This document shows positions 46,246 to 55,005 of a stretch of 64,000 nucleotides of DNA, in pieces. Source of the stretch: an uncultured Paracoccaceae bacterium (GTDB lineage Bacteria > Pseudomonadota > Alphaproteobacteria > Rhodobacterales > Rhodobacteraceae); NCBI GenBank assembly GCA_947492585.1, contig CANLND010000019.1:18677-82676 (forward strand), written 5' to 3'. Position 1 is the stretch's first letter. Each line of letters begins with the position of its first letter. Under the pieces are notes generated by a model. It was not told the DNA's origin. It did no database searches and was given only the letters and a program-made list of their open reading frames with translations. The position numbers were made by a program, and so were the translations under genes.

Positions 46246-46776
46246 ATGAAAGGCTCACGCCCCGAACAAGCCGTCCTGACCAAGGACACCGACCTGAGCA
46301 AAACAGAAGAAACCCGCGCCGTGATTGAAAACATGGTCGATGGGTTAAACGACCACCGCATCGCCGACATCGGCGAATTCTTCTCGCAAGGATTTCGCTG
46401 GATGGGCAATCAGGGCTGCGGCACCAAGACAGGGCTGAAAGAGTTTCAGGACAATTGGCAGCGCCCCTTTCAGGCCGCGTTTTCCGACAAGACCTGCATC
46501 GACGAAGCCCGGCTCTACATGGGCGAATGGGCGGCCGCCTTTGGTCGCCAGGAAGCCACCCACACGGGGGAATTTCTGGGCATCGCCCCCACCGGCAAGC
46601 GGATTGAAATCCGCTATATGGACTTTTGGAAAGTGGTTGACGGCAAGATCGTCGACAATTGGGTGAATGTCGATTTCGCCCATGTCGCCGCCCAGCTGGG
46701 TGTCGATCTTTTCAATGGTCAGGGCTGGGAAGCATTTGACCGTGGAGAGAAAACCCCTCCGCGTCCCGACAACTAA
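46246..46776 (+). CDS. SnoaL/NTF2-like protein, single domain
   Basis: This 176-residue protein has one NTF2-like fold (about residues 25-165). The segment [31 protein letters not shown], quoted here only in part as [14 protein letters not shown], recurs in the larger SnoaL proteins of this regulon. [13 protein letters not shown] and [18 protein letters not shown] are typical ester-cyclase-like landmarks. It lies 11 bp before the HisD-like gene, with AAAGGAAGAA upstream of its ATG. A pocket enzyme or binding role is expected; the reaction is unknown. Confidence 0.82.
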   Translation: MKGSRPEQAVLTKDTDLSKTEETRAVIENMVDGLNDHRIADIGEFFSQGFRWMGNQGCGTKTGLKEFQDNWQRPFQAAFSDKTCIDEARLYMGEWAAAFGRQEATHTGEFLGIAPTGKRIEIRYMDFWKVVDGKIVDNWVNVDFAHVAAQLGVDLFNGQGWEAFDRGEKTPPRPDN

Positions 46777-46787
46777 GGATCACTGCA

Positions 46788-48116
46788 ATGACCATCGAAT
46801 ATCTCAAACGCGGTAAATCCGACGCCGATCGCGCCGAGGACGATGCCAAAACCCGCGCCGTGGTGGAAGCCACGCTGAAAGACATTGAAACCCGCGGCGA
46901 TGCGGCTGTGCGCGCCTTGTCGGAGAAATTCGACAGCTATTCACCGTCTTCTTTCCGGCTGAGCCAGCAGGAGATCGATGATCTGATCGCCCAGCTGTCC
47001 GAGCGTGAGTTGGCCGACATCAAATTTGCCCAAGAGCAAGTGCGCAACTTTGCGCAGGCGCAGCGGGATTCGATGCGGGACATCGAAGTTGAAACCATGC
47101 CCGGCGTGATCCTTGGCCACAAGAACATCCCGGTTCAATCTGTGGGCTGTTACGTGCCCGGTGGCAAATTCCCTATGGTCGCCTCGGCGCATATGTCGGT
47201 GGCCACAGCCTCGGTTGCGGGCGTGCCCCGCATTATCGCCTGCACCCCTCCGTTCAAGGGCAAACCGAACCCGGCGGTGATCGCGGCCATGCATCTGGGC
47301 GGCGCACATGAGATCTACGTAATGGGCGGCATTCAGGCGATTGGCGCCATGGCGCTGGGGACCGAAACCATTGATCCCGTGCATATGCTGGTGGGTCCCG
47401 GCAACGCTTTTGTGGCCGAAGCCAAGCGCCAGCTGTTTGGTCGTGTTGGCATCGATCTGTTTGCCGGCCCCACCGAAACGATGGTCATTGCGGATGAAAC
47501 TGTTGATGCAGAACTCTGCGCCACCGACCTGCTGGGGCAGGCGGAACACGGTTACAACAGCCCCTGCGTCCTCTTGACCAACAGCCGCAAGCTGGCGGAT
47601 GAAACCCTGGCTGAAATTGACCGCCTATTGGGCATTCTGCCCACTGCCGACACCGCAAGCGTCAGCTGGGCAGAATATGGCGAAGTGATCCTATGCGACA
47701 CCTATGATGAGATGCTGAAGGTCGCAGACGACATTGCCTCAGAGCATGTGCAGGTGATGACCGATCGCGATGATTGGTTCCTAGAGCACATGACCTGCTA
47801 TGGCGCGCTGTTTCTTGGACCGCGCACCAATGTGTCCAACGGCGACAAGGTGATCGGCACCAACCACACCCTGCCTACCAAAAAGGCCGGTCGCTATACA
47901 GGCGGTCTATGGGTCGGAAAATATCTAAAAACCCACAGCTATCAAAAGGTCACCACCGATGAAGCCGCAACGCTGATTGGGGAATACGGTTCGCGTCTGT
48001 GCATGCTCGAAGGGTTTGTGGGCCACGCGGAACAGTGCAACGTGCGGGTGCGGCGCTATGGCGGCATTGATGTGCCCTACGGTACCGGTGCGCCCTACCG
48101 TGAGCCCGCAGAATAA
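46788..48116 (+). CDS. HisD-family zinc-dependent alcohol dehydrogenase (HpsN-like)
   Basis: This 442-residue protein belongs to the histidinol-dehydrogenase superfamily, which oxidises a primary alcohol in two steps to a carboxylate using NAD+ and a zinc ion. Family segments are [45 protein letters not shown] (metal Gln and His), TNHTLPT and [13 protein letters not shown] (C-terminal His). The absence of other his genes makes histidine synthesis unlikely. Non-biosynthetic members include sulfopropanediol 3-dehydrogenase (HpsN), but the usual DHPS neighbours are missing here, so the substrate is probably another polyol or hydroxymethyl compound. Confidence 0.88.
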   Translation: MTIEYLKRGKSDADRAEDDAKTRAVVEATLKDIETRGDAAVRALSEKFDSYSPSSFRLSQQEIDDLIAQLSERELADIKFAQEQVRNFAQAQRDSMRDIEVETMPGVILGHKNIPVQSVGCYVPGGKFPMVASAHMSVATASVAGVPRIIACTPPFKGKPNPAVIAAMHLGGAHEIYVMGGIQAIGAMALGTETIDPVHMLVGPGNAFVAEAKRQLFGRVGIDLFAGPTETMVIADETVDAELCATDLLGQAEHGYNSPCVLLTNSRKLADETLAEIDRLLGILPTADTASVSWAEYGEVILCDTYDEMLKVADDIASEHVQVMTDRDDWFLEHMTCYGALFLGPRTNVSNGDKVIGTNHTLPTKKAGRYTGGLWVGKYLKTHSYQKVTTDEAATLIGEYGSRLCMLEGFVGHAEQCNVRVRRYGGIDVPYGTGAPYREPAE

Positions 48117-48170
48117 CACCAATAGAGAGCCCTTTGTGGGGTTCTCTTCCTCCCTATAAGGCCGGAAATT

Positions 48171-49220
48171 ATGGACCATCACAGCCATCACAAGACCCTG
48201 ATAGAACCACTTCGGGCGGCTATGTATGATTTTGCCGAATACACGGTGCGCGCGGCGTTGGATCAGATTTTTGCCGATGATGCGATCATTCATCTGTGCC
48301 ACCCGTTTGGCGATCTGACCGGCCCACAAGCACTGTACGATACGGCCTATAAACCTCTGTTTGCGGCCCTGCCTGATTTGGAGCGGCGCGATTACATCGT
48401 GATGTCCGGTCCTGATGAACAGGACAACAACTGGGTTGGCTGTGGCGGCTATTACACCGGTGTGTTCGCAGCCCCCTGGTTGAACATTCCGCCCACCGGC
48501 CATCAGGTCGCCATGCGGTTTCACGAATTCTATCGGGTTGAAGACAATCGCGTTGTCGAGATGCAGGCCATCTGGGACATCCCCGAAATGATGATGCAGG
48601 CCAACACCTGGCCGCTGGCGCCCTCATTGGGGCGCGAATGGCTGGCCCCTGCCCCTGCCCTACAAAACGGTCTGGTTGCGGGTCCGCGTGACGCCGAACA
48701 AAGCACCGCCTCTTGTGACTTGATTGTCGATATGCTGACCCATCTGATCCGCCACCCCGCACAGGGCGGCCCCGAGGTGATGGAGCTGGACAAGTTCTGG
48801 CACCCAAGGATGAGCTGGTACGGCCCGGCGGGTATCGGCACAGCACGGGGTATTGCAGGGTTTCGGAACTGGCATCAAATTCCGTTTCTCAACGCCATGC
48901 CGGATCGCGGTCAATTCCCCGAGGAAACCACGCATCATTTCTTTGGTGACGGCCCTTATGCTGCCGTCACCGGTTGGCCCAACATGGTGCAAACCCTATC
49001 GCATGCAGGCTGGCTGGGCCTGCCGCCAATGGATCGGAAAATCACGCTGCGGTCGCTCGATTTTTGGCGCGTAGAAGGTGACAAGATCCGGGAAAACTGG
49101 GTGCTTGTCGATCTTCTGCATGTCTATGATCAGCTGGGCATCGATGTGTTTGCCCGGCTTAATGAATTCAACAAGGCCCGCACGATCGCGCCTTTGTCTT
49201 TGCCAGGTGGATTGAAATGA
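48171..49220 (+). CDS. SnoaL/NTF2-like protein, two domains
   Basis: This 349-residue protein comprises two tandem NTF2-like folds. The first half has TVRAALDQIFADDAIIHLCHPFGDL and a YRVEDNRVVEMQAIWD strand. The second (GPAGIGTARGIAGFRNWHQ; WRVEGDKIRENWVLVDLLH) is paralogous to 40599-41600 on the other arm. The conserved His/Asp pairs in the pockets suggest catalysis or ligand binding, but no reaction is known. Its stop overlaps the ATG of the SDR gene (ATGA). Confidence 0.83.
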   Translation: MDHHSHHKTLIEPLRAAMYDFAEYTVRAALDQIFADDAIIHLCHPFGDLTGPQALYDTAYKPLFAALPDLERRDYIVMSGPDEQDNNWVGCGGYYTGVFAAPWLNIPPTGHQVAMRFHEFYRVEDNRVVEMQAIWDIPEMMMQANTWPLAPSLGREWLAPAPALQNGLVAGPRDAEQSTASCDLIVDMLTHLIRHPAQGGPEVMELDKFWHPRMSWYGPAGIGTARGIAGFRNWHQIPFLNAMPDRGQFPEETTHHFFGDGPYAAVTGWPNMVQTLSHAGWLGLPPMDRKITLRSLDFWRVEGDKIRENWVLVDLLHVYDQLGIDVFARLNEFNKARTIAPLSLPGGLK

Positions 49221-49984
49221 TAACAAACCTCCCGCGCACCCCTTCGTTTGATTTGACTGGCAAGAAAGTTCTGGTCACCGGAGCCTCGTCTGGCATTGGC
49301 CTTGGCTGTGCGGTTGCTTTGGCCGAGACTGGCGCACATGTGGCTTGTGCAGCCCGCGGGGCAGAGCGGCTGACGGCTGTTGTTGACGCCATGAAGGCAG
49401 AGGGCTGGCACGCCAGCGCATTGCCGTTGGATCAGGGGGACGTGAACGCTGTGTCCGACGTAATGACGCGCGAAGCCTTTGATGTGGTTGTCAATTCCGC
49501 AGGTGTTGCCCGGCACAGCGCCGCCGTTGACACGACCGAAGATGATTTTGACACCGTGGTGCATGTGAACCTGCGATCAGCCTATTTCCTGTCCGCTGCA
49601 GCCGCCAAAGCGATGATGGCAGCGGACAAACCCGGTTCAATCATCCATATCTCCAGCCAGATGGGCCACACTGGTGGCGTTGATCGTGCGCTTTATTGTG
49701 CCTCCAAACACGGGCTGGAAGGCATGATCAAATCCATGGCGATGGAATGGGGCAAATCCCGCATTCGCATCAACTCGATCTGCCCAACCTTCATTCGCAC
49801 CCCCTTTACTGAAGCGACGTTTCACAATCCAGAGCGACTGACCTGGATCCTAAACAAAATCAAATTGGACCGTGTGGGTGAGGTCGAAGACATCATGGGC
49901 GCTGTGCAGTTTCTGGCCTCTGATGCCTCTGCCATGGTAACAGGCACCTCCATGTTGATAGACGGAGGTTGGACAGCCGGTTGA
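49217..49984 (+). CDS. Short-chain dehydrogenase/reductase (SDR)
   Basis: This 255-residue classical SDR has the NAD(P)-binding motif TGASSGIGLG (about residues 21-30), NSAG (the usual NNAG position), and the catalytic Ser in HISSQMGH with Tyr and Lys in YCASKHG. The C-terminal TGTSMLIDGGW is typical of 3-oxoacyl reductase/sugar-alcohol dehydrogenase types. Start and stop both overlap neighbours (ATGA, TGATG), so it is translated with the SnoaL and LacI genes. A likely role is alcohol oxidation or ketone reduction in the regulon pathway. Confidence 0.94.
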   Translation: MITNLPRTPSFDLTGKKVLVTGASSGIGLGCAVALAETGAHVACAARGAERLTAVVDAMKAEGWHASALPLDQGDVNAVSDVMTREAFDVVVNSAGVARHSAAVDTTEDDFDTVVHVNLRSAYFLSAAAAKAMMAADKPGSIIHISSQMGHTGGVDRALYCASKHGLEGMIKSMAMEWGKSRIRINSICPTFIRTPFTEATFHNPERLTWILNKIKLDRVGEVEDIMGAVQFLASDASAMVTGTSMLIDGGWTAG

Positions 49985-51036
49985 TGGCAGCAAAGATCAC
50001 ATCCCTACAGGTCGCACAAAAGGCTGGTGTCAGCCAATCTGCTGTATCGCGGGTGTTTACACCCGGCGCCTCGGTGTCGCAGAAGACCGCTGAAAAAGTG
50101 CGCGCAGCCGCACGTGAATTGGGCTATCGCCCCAATGTGCTGGCCCGTGCCATGGTCAAAGGCAAAAGCCGTATCATTGGGCTTGTGGTCGCCTATCTGG
50201 AAAACTTCTTTTACCCAGAAACGCTGGAACTGTTGTCAAACGCCCTGCAGGAACAAGGCTATCACGTACTGGTTTTCATGACCAAGCAAACGGCCGACAA
50301 TATCGACGACGTGATGGAAGAAATCCTGGATTATCAGGTGGATGGCATCGTCATGGCCTCGGTTGCCATGTCGTCGGATATTTCCGCGCGCTGTCAACAG
50401 GCCGGTGTGCCCGTAGTGCTGTTCAACCGGAGTCAGGACATCGATGGCATCACTGCTATTGCATCGGACAACCACGCCGGTGGGCGCAAAGCTGCTGAAT
50501 TCCTGATCGCTGGCCATCATCAGAGGATCGCCTACATTGCAGGCTGGGAAGGCGCTTCCACCCAGCGCGACCGCGAGGCCGGATTTCGCGCGGGCCTTGC
50601 GGCCGCAGGGCGCGACCTTCACGCCTACGCGGTCGGAGATTTCAACACCGAACAGGCCCGGCATGCGGCAAGAGAGCTATTTGATGCACCCGCCGACCAG
50701 CGACCAGATGCGGTTTTTGTGGCCAATGATCACATGGCGTTTGCCGTAATGGATGTCCTTCGGTTTGAACTGCGACTTCAGGTGCCATTGGACGTGTCGG
50801 TAATGGGCTACGACGATGTCCCCCCCGCCGCCTGGCTTGCGTATAACCTGACCACAATGCGTCAGCGCGCCAATCTGATGGTGGCTGAAACCGTGGATGC
50901 ATTGATGGATCTGATTTCATCTCCGGCCACCGCTGTGCCCCGGCGTGTGGCCATAGACAGCCCCCTGATCGTGCGCAGCTCAGCGCGCATCCCCAAGGGC
51001 TGGAACACCAAAGGACAGACCAATGAAGGGTTTTGA
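49984..51036 (+). CDS. LacI-family transcriptional regulator
   Basis: This 350-residue repressor-type regulator has an N-terminal helix-turn-helix (SLQVAQKAGVSQSAVSRVF, about residues 5-23), a hinge helix (RPNVLARAMVKGKS) and a type-I periplasmic-binding-like sensor domain (IIGLVVAYLENFFYPE). It is encoded within the operon it probably controls; the two LacI-type palindromes at 41670 and 41725 are the expected sites. ATG 49984 overlaps the SDR stop. Its end overlaps the next gene by 14 bp. Confidence 0.95.
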   Translation: MAAKITSLQVAQKAGVSQSAVSRVFTPGASVSQKTAEKVRAAARELGYRPNVLARAMVKGKSRIIGLVVAYLENFFYPETLELLSNALQEQGYHVLVFMTKQTADNIDDVMEEILDYQVDGIVMASVAMSSDISARCQQAGVPVVLFNRSQDIDGITAIASDNHAGGRKAAEFLIAGHHQRIAYIAGWEGASTQRDREAGFRAGLAAAGRDLHAYAVGDFNTEQARHAARELFDAPADQRPDAVFVANDHMAFAVMDVLRFELRLQVPLDVSVMGYDDVPPAAWLAYNLTTMRQRANLMVAETVDALMDLISSPATAVPRRVAIDSPLIVRSSARIPKGWNTKGQTNEGF

Positions 51037-52012
51037 CCCAAAATTCCGCGACTTCCCCGACTATATTGTCGGCATCACCAAAGAGATCTGGGAAGATCGC
51101 GGCCTTGCTACGCTCCACGAATATTACGCGCCTGACATCGTGGTGCGCATGCCGGGGTCGGTGTCGACCGGCAATCAGGGCGTGATTGGTGCAACCATGG
51201 CGACGCTGGCGGAGTTCCCTGACCGCACCCTTTTCGGCGAAGATGTCATCTGGTCGGGAACGCCCGAAGAGGGCATGCTCAGCTCGCACAGGATCCTGTC
51301 CACCGCGACGCACACTGGTGATGGCGCTTTTGGCAAAGCAACGGGCGCCAAGCTGACCTATCGTATTTTGGCCGACTGCCACGCGGTTAATAACGCCATC
51401 AATGATGAATGGCTGATCCGCGACAATTCTGCCGTGGTGCGGCAGATGGGCTGGGACGCCAAAGAATTTGCCCGCGATCAGGTCCTGCGCGAAGGCGGCC
51501 CTGAGGCCTGCATCAAACCGCTGACACCCGCCAATGATCTCGAAGGCCCCTACAAAGGGCGCGGCAACACCAATGAATGGGGCGCGCGCTATGGCGATGT
51601 GCTGAACCGCATCATGGCCGCCGACCTAGCAGTGATCCCACAAGTGTACGACCGCGCCGTGCAAAGCGAATACCCCGGCGGCGAAACCGGCCACAGCTGG
51701 GAGCCAGTGGATAGCTTTTGGATGAGCCTTCGCGCCGCCTTTCCAAACGCTGAATTCACCATAGAACATCAGATTGGTCGCGCCGACCCCATGATGCCGC
51801 CGCGCGCCGCCATCCGCTGGAGCCTGAAGGGCAAACACGAAGGCTGGGGCGCTTTTGGCGCGCCTACGGGGGCTGAGGTTTACGTGCTGGGCATCAGCCA
51901 CGCCGAATATGGCGCGCTGGTTGCGGGTGAGCCCAAAATCCGCCGGGAATACACGCTGTTTGATGAAATCGCCGTGTGGAAACAAATCCTTCTGCAAACC
52001 GAGACCTTGTGA
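51023..52012 (+). CDS. SnoaL/NTF2-like protein, two domains
   Basis: This 329-residue protein has two NTF2-like folds (about 10-140 and 190-320), more diverged from the other SnoaL proteins here: EYYAPDIVVRMPGSVSTGNQG in the first half, and DSFWMSLRAAFPNAEFTIEHQIG in the second. The call rests on pattern and context, not on a recognised active site. ATG 51023 lies within the end of the LacI gene, so translation is coupled. It is the fourth SnoaL-type gene of the regulon. Confidence 0.75.
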   Translation: MKGFDPKFRDFPDYIVGITKEIWEDRGLATLHEYYAPDIVVRMPGSVSTGNQGVIGATMATLAEFPDRTLFGEDVIWSGTPEEGMLSSHRILSTATHTGDGAFGKATGAKLTYRILADCHAVNNAINDEWLIRDNSAVVRQMGWDAKEFARDQVLREGGPEACIKPLTPANDLEGPYKGRGNTNEWGARYGDVLNRIMAADLAVIPQVYDRAVQSEYPGGETGHSWEPVDSFWMSLRAAFPNAEFTIEHQIGRADPMMPPRAAIRWSLKGKHEGWGAFGAPTGAEVYVLGISHAEYGALVAGEPKIRREYTLFDEIAVWKQILLQTETL

Positions 52013-52013
52013 C

Positions 52014-52139
52014 ATGTGCAGCTGCGCCCATTGGAGCGTGCCCCGCGTGGGCTTGTGTGAAACGCAAGCGATGCGCCGCTTTCATGCGCATCGCCAAAGC
52101 CTGCGCGCGCGGCGGCTCAACCTGCGTCCGCCGGGGTAA
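52014..52139 (+). CDS. Possible 41-residue Cys-containing small protein
   Basis: ATG 52014 begins one base after the preceding stop (TGACATG). The frame encodes MCSCAHWSVPRVGLCETQ followed by a very basic, Arg-rich tail. Third codon positions are GC-rich like those of its neighbours. There is no separate ribosome binding site, but coupling to the upstream stop is possible. I do not recognise it; it may be spurious. Confidence 0.3.
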   Translation: MCSCAHWSVPRVGLCETQAMRRFHAHRQSLRARRLNLRPPG

Positions 52140-52195
52140 TGTGACGTTTCCAAATCCGGATCCACCACATCAATACCAATCACAGGACAAAGACC

Positions 52196-53164
52196 ATGAC
52201 CACATCCTCCATTTCTGACCGCATCGTTCGGTACGGCGAACTGCGCCCCTGTAAAACCGCGTTTATCGACGCCCACACACCGGGCAGCGACCAAAAAGAA
52301 AATTTTACCATCATCGGCGGCGGTGTCTCCGAAAGCCCAGACCAGCACGTGCACCTGACCGACAAGATCGGCTTTAATATTGGCGCGGCAGGCCAACCGC
52401 CCAAGTGCCGCAACTCTCTGCACAGCCACACCACGGCTGAGGTATTCTTTGTCCTGAAAGGCCGGTGGCGGTTCTTCTGGGGCCTGCGTGGCACAGCGGG
52501 TGAATTTGTCGCCGAGGAAGGTGATATCTTCAACATTCCAACCGGCATTTTCCGCGGTTTTGAAAACATCGGCACCGACTACGGCATGATCATGGCTGTT
52601 CTGGGTGGTGATGATGCTGGTGGCGGCGTCACATGGGCCCCGCAAGTCATTCAAGAAGCGCAATCCCACGGTCTGATGCTGGGCGAGAACGGCGTGCTCT
52701 ATGATAGCAAGAAGGGCCAGGAACTGCCGCACAATGTGGGCCCCATGCCGCTGCTCACCGCGGAAGAGCTGAAAGCCTTCCCAGAAACCCCGGTCGAAGA
52801 CGTGGTGCCCCACTATGTCGCCCGCTATTGGGACATGATGGCCATGGCGGGCAAGAAACCGGCCAAAGTGATTGGCGAAAACGCCATGCTGCGTGACAAA
52901 CCGGGCTTTGAGGTTGATTTCATCACCCGTGGCTCGCTCTCGGCCGAGATGATCACGCCAAAGCAAGCCACTGTACTGATGCCAGTGCGCGGCCACTGGC
53001 ACCTGCGATGGGAGGGCGGATCCGAGATCCTCAATCCCGGCGACACTAGCCTGATCCACGCAGGTGAATCTTACAGCCTGGAACCTTCCATGACCGGTGA
53101 ATGCAGCCTTTATCGGGTCACCGCTACAGATGATGTCGCGGGCGCCACCTGGTCCGGTCACTGA
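52196..53164 (+). CDS. Two-domain cupin protein
   Basis: This 322-residue bicupin has an N-terminal cupin (about 70-140) with the metal-ligand pattern in LHSHTTAEVFFVLKGRWRF (His, His, Glu) and GDIFNIPTGIFRGFEN. The C-terminal cupin (about 240-310; LMPVRGHWHLRW, GDTSLIHAGESY) has lost most ligands. The family includes dioxygenases, isomerases and sugar-binding proteins, such as gentisate 1,2-dioxygenase-like bicupins. The role is probably a metal-dependent step in the regulon pathway. It lies 17 bp before the MetE-like gene. Confidence 0.85.
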   Translation: MTTSSISDRIVRYGELRPCKTAFIDAHTPGSDQKENFTIIGGGVSESPDQHVHLTDKIGFNIGAAGQPPKCRNSLHSHTTAEVFFVLKGRWRFFWGLRGTAGEFVAEEGDIFNIPTGIFRGFENIGTDYGMIMAVLGGDDAGGGVTWAPQVIQEAQSHGLMLGENGVLYDSKKGQELPHNVGPMPLLTAEELKAFPETPVEDVVPHYVARYWDMMAMAGKKPAKVIGENAMLRDKPGFEVDFITRGSLSAEMITPKQATVLMPVRGHWHLRWEGGSEILNPGDTSLIHAGESYSLEPSMTGECSLYRVTATDDVAGATWSGH

Positions 53165-53181
53165 TCCAAAGGAGAGCCCAA

Positions 53182-54315
53182 ATGACCCAGATCAAAACAA
53201 CTCATGTGGGCTCTCTGCCCCGGTCTCAAGACGTAGTGGATTTCATTTTCGCCCGTGAAGAGGGCAAACCTTACGATCAGGCCGCATCTGACGCCTGCAT
53301 GACTGCCGCTGTCGCGGACACCGTGCGCAAACAGGCTGAGGCAGGTGTTGATATCGTCAGCGATGGCGAGACGTCGAAAATCTCATACGCCACCTACGTT
53401 AAGGATCGCTACACTGGGTTTTCGGGTGACAGCCCGCGCAATGCGCCAGCCGATTTGAAGATGTTTCCCAGCTTTCTGGAGCGGCAAGCCTCGGGAGGTG
53501 GTACCCCCACCTATTCCCGCCCCATGTGCACCGGTGAGGTGCGCTCCCGAGGTAACGATGATCTGCAAAAGGACATAGCCAATCTCAAGGCAGCGATGGC
53601 CGCATCAGGGCGCGGTCACGGCTTCATGAATGCGGCATCGCCTGGCGTGGTGTCTCTTTTCTTGCAAAATGATTTCTACGCCACGCGAGAGGCCTATCTG
53701 GCTGCGCTCGCGGATGCGATGAAAGAAGAATACGAAACCATCGTTGCAGCCGGTCTGGACCTACAGCTGGATTGCCCGGATCTGGCCCTGTCGCGCCACA
53801 TGCTGTTCTCTGATCTCTTGGACGCCGAGTTCCTGAAAATCGCCAACATGCATGTCGAGGCGCTGAACCACGCGCTGCAGAATGTGCCTGCTGAAAAGGT
53901 TCGGGTGCACATTTGCTGGGGCAACTACGAAGGCCCCCATTGCTGCGACATCCCGATGGACAAGGTCTTCACGACCCTGATGAACACCAAGGCGCAGTAT
54001 CTTTTGTTTGAGACCTCCAACCCGCGTCACGCTCATGAATGGACCGTGTTCCACGACCGCCGCGCAGAGATCCCCGACACCAAAGTGCTTGTGCCCGGTG
54101 TGGTCGACACCACCACCAACTTTATCGAACACCCCGAGTTGGTAGCCCAAAGGATCGAACGATTTGCCGGGATCGTCGGTGCAGATCGAGTGGTGGCCGG
54201 CAGCGATTGCGGCTTTGGCACCTTTGCGGGTTTTGGTGCGGTTGACCCTGATATTGCTTACGCCAAGCTCAAATCCCTGTCGGAAGGAGCGGCGCTCGCG
54301 TCGGATCGACTGTGA
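53182..54315 (+). CDS. MetE C-terminal-like zinc methyl/alkyltransferase family protein
   Basis: This 377-residue protein covers only the catalytic barrel of cobalamin-independent methionine synthase. Likely zinc ligands are His243 and Cys245 (VRVHICWGN), Glu277 (LFETSN) and Cys343 (GSDCGFG), all conserved. The start TTHVGSLPRSQ is characteristic. Without the N-terminal MetE half, such proteins act as methyltransferases with other donors or as alkyl transferases; epoxyalkane:coenzyme M transferase has the same size and fold. Within a catabolic operon it may remove a methyl or alkyl group from the substrate onto a thiol. The methyl donor is unknown. Confidence 0.88.
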   Translation: MTQIKTTHVGSLPRSQDVVDFIFAREEGKPYDQAASDACMTAAVADTVRKQAEAGVDIVSDGETSKISYATYVKDRYTGFSGDSPRNAPADLKMFPSFLERQASGGGTPTYSRPMCTGEVRSRGNDDLQKDIANLKAAMAASGRGHGFMNAASPGVVSLFLQNDFYATREAYLAALADAMKEEYETIVAAGLDLQLDCPDLALSRHMLFSDLLDAEFLKIANMHVEALNHALQNVPAEKVRVHICWGNYEGPHCCDIPMDKVFTTLMNTKAQYLLFETSNPRHAHEWTVFHDRRAEIPDTKVLVPGVVDTTTNFIEHPELVAQRIERFAGIVGADRVVAGSDCGFGTFAGFGAVDPDIAYAKLKSLSEGAALASDRL

Positions 54316-55004
54316 CACCTTTATTGCTGTTGCCGGGCATGATGTGTGATGCTCAACTGTTTGGCCCACAGATCAATGCCTTCTCTGGGCACCGTCCGGT
54401 CATGACCTGCCCCTTGGCTGGGCATGACAGCGTGGGGGCACTGGCCGAAGAAATCTTGTCCAACGCTCCGCCACGTTTTGCCCTTGCCGGGCTGTCCATG
54501 GGGGGCATCGTTGCCATGGAGGTGCTGCGACAAGCGCCTGACAGAGTGGACCGGCTGGCGCTTCTGGACACCAACCCGCTCGCCGAGCTCGATGAGGTCA
54601 AAGCGCGCCGCACTCCTCAGATCGCAGCCGCGCGCGACGGCCAGTTGCGGCGCGTGATGCGGGAGGAGATGAAGCCAAACTATCTCGCCGATGGCGCCAA
54701 TCAGGGGGCAATCCTTGATCTCTGTATGGCCATGGCGACTGCCCTTGGCTCTGACGTGTTTGTCGCGCAATCCATGGCCTTGCGCGACCGGCCGGATCAA
54801 ACCGAGACCCTGCGCGCGTTCAACGGCCCTGCACTGGTTTTGTGTGGCCGCGAAGATGTGCTGTGTCCGGTCCACCGCCACGACCTTATGCACGCGTTGC
54901 TGCCCAACAGCACGCTGCAGATCATTGAAGGTGCCGGCCATTTACCGACACTGGAACAACCCGAAAAAACAACCGCCGCGCTCAAACGCTGGCTGGAGAT
55001 CTGA
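54312..55004 (+). CDS. Alpha/beta-fold hydrolase
   Basis: This 230-residue serine hydrolase has nucleophile elbow GLSMGG (Ser62), an acid in CGREDVLCP, and a His in GAGHLPTLEQP. The oxyanion region is PGMMCD. GTG 54312 overlaps the MetE-like stop by 4 bp. There is no signal peptide, so it is cytoplasmic; it probably cleaves an ester, lactone or C-C bond in the pathway. Confidence 0.9.
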   Translation: MTPLLLLPGMMCDAQLFGPQINAFSGHRPVMTCPLAGHDSVGALAEEILSNAPPRFALAGLSMGGIVAMEVLRQAPDRVDRLALLDTNPLAELDEVKARRTPQIAAARDGQLRRVMREEMKPNYLADGANQGAILDLCMAMATALGSDVFVAQSMALRDRPDQTETLRAFNGPALVLCGREDVLCPVHRHDLMHALLPNSTLQIIEGAGHLPTLEQPEKTTAALKRWLEI

Positions 55005-55005
55005 C

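Noticed and set aside
46788..48116. Calling the HisD-like gene histidinol dehydrogenase or HpsN outright
   Set aside because: No histidine genes and no other sulfonate-pathway genes are nearby, so only the family is supported.
53182..54315. Calling the MetE-like protein epoxyalkane:coenzyme M transferase
   Set aside because: Size and zinc site fit, but no coenzyme M synthesis or hydroxyalkyl-CoM dehydrogenase pair is present.
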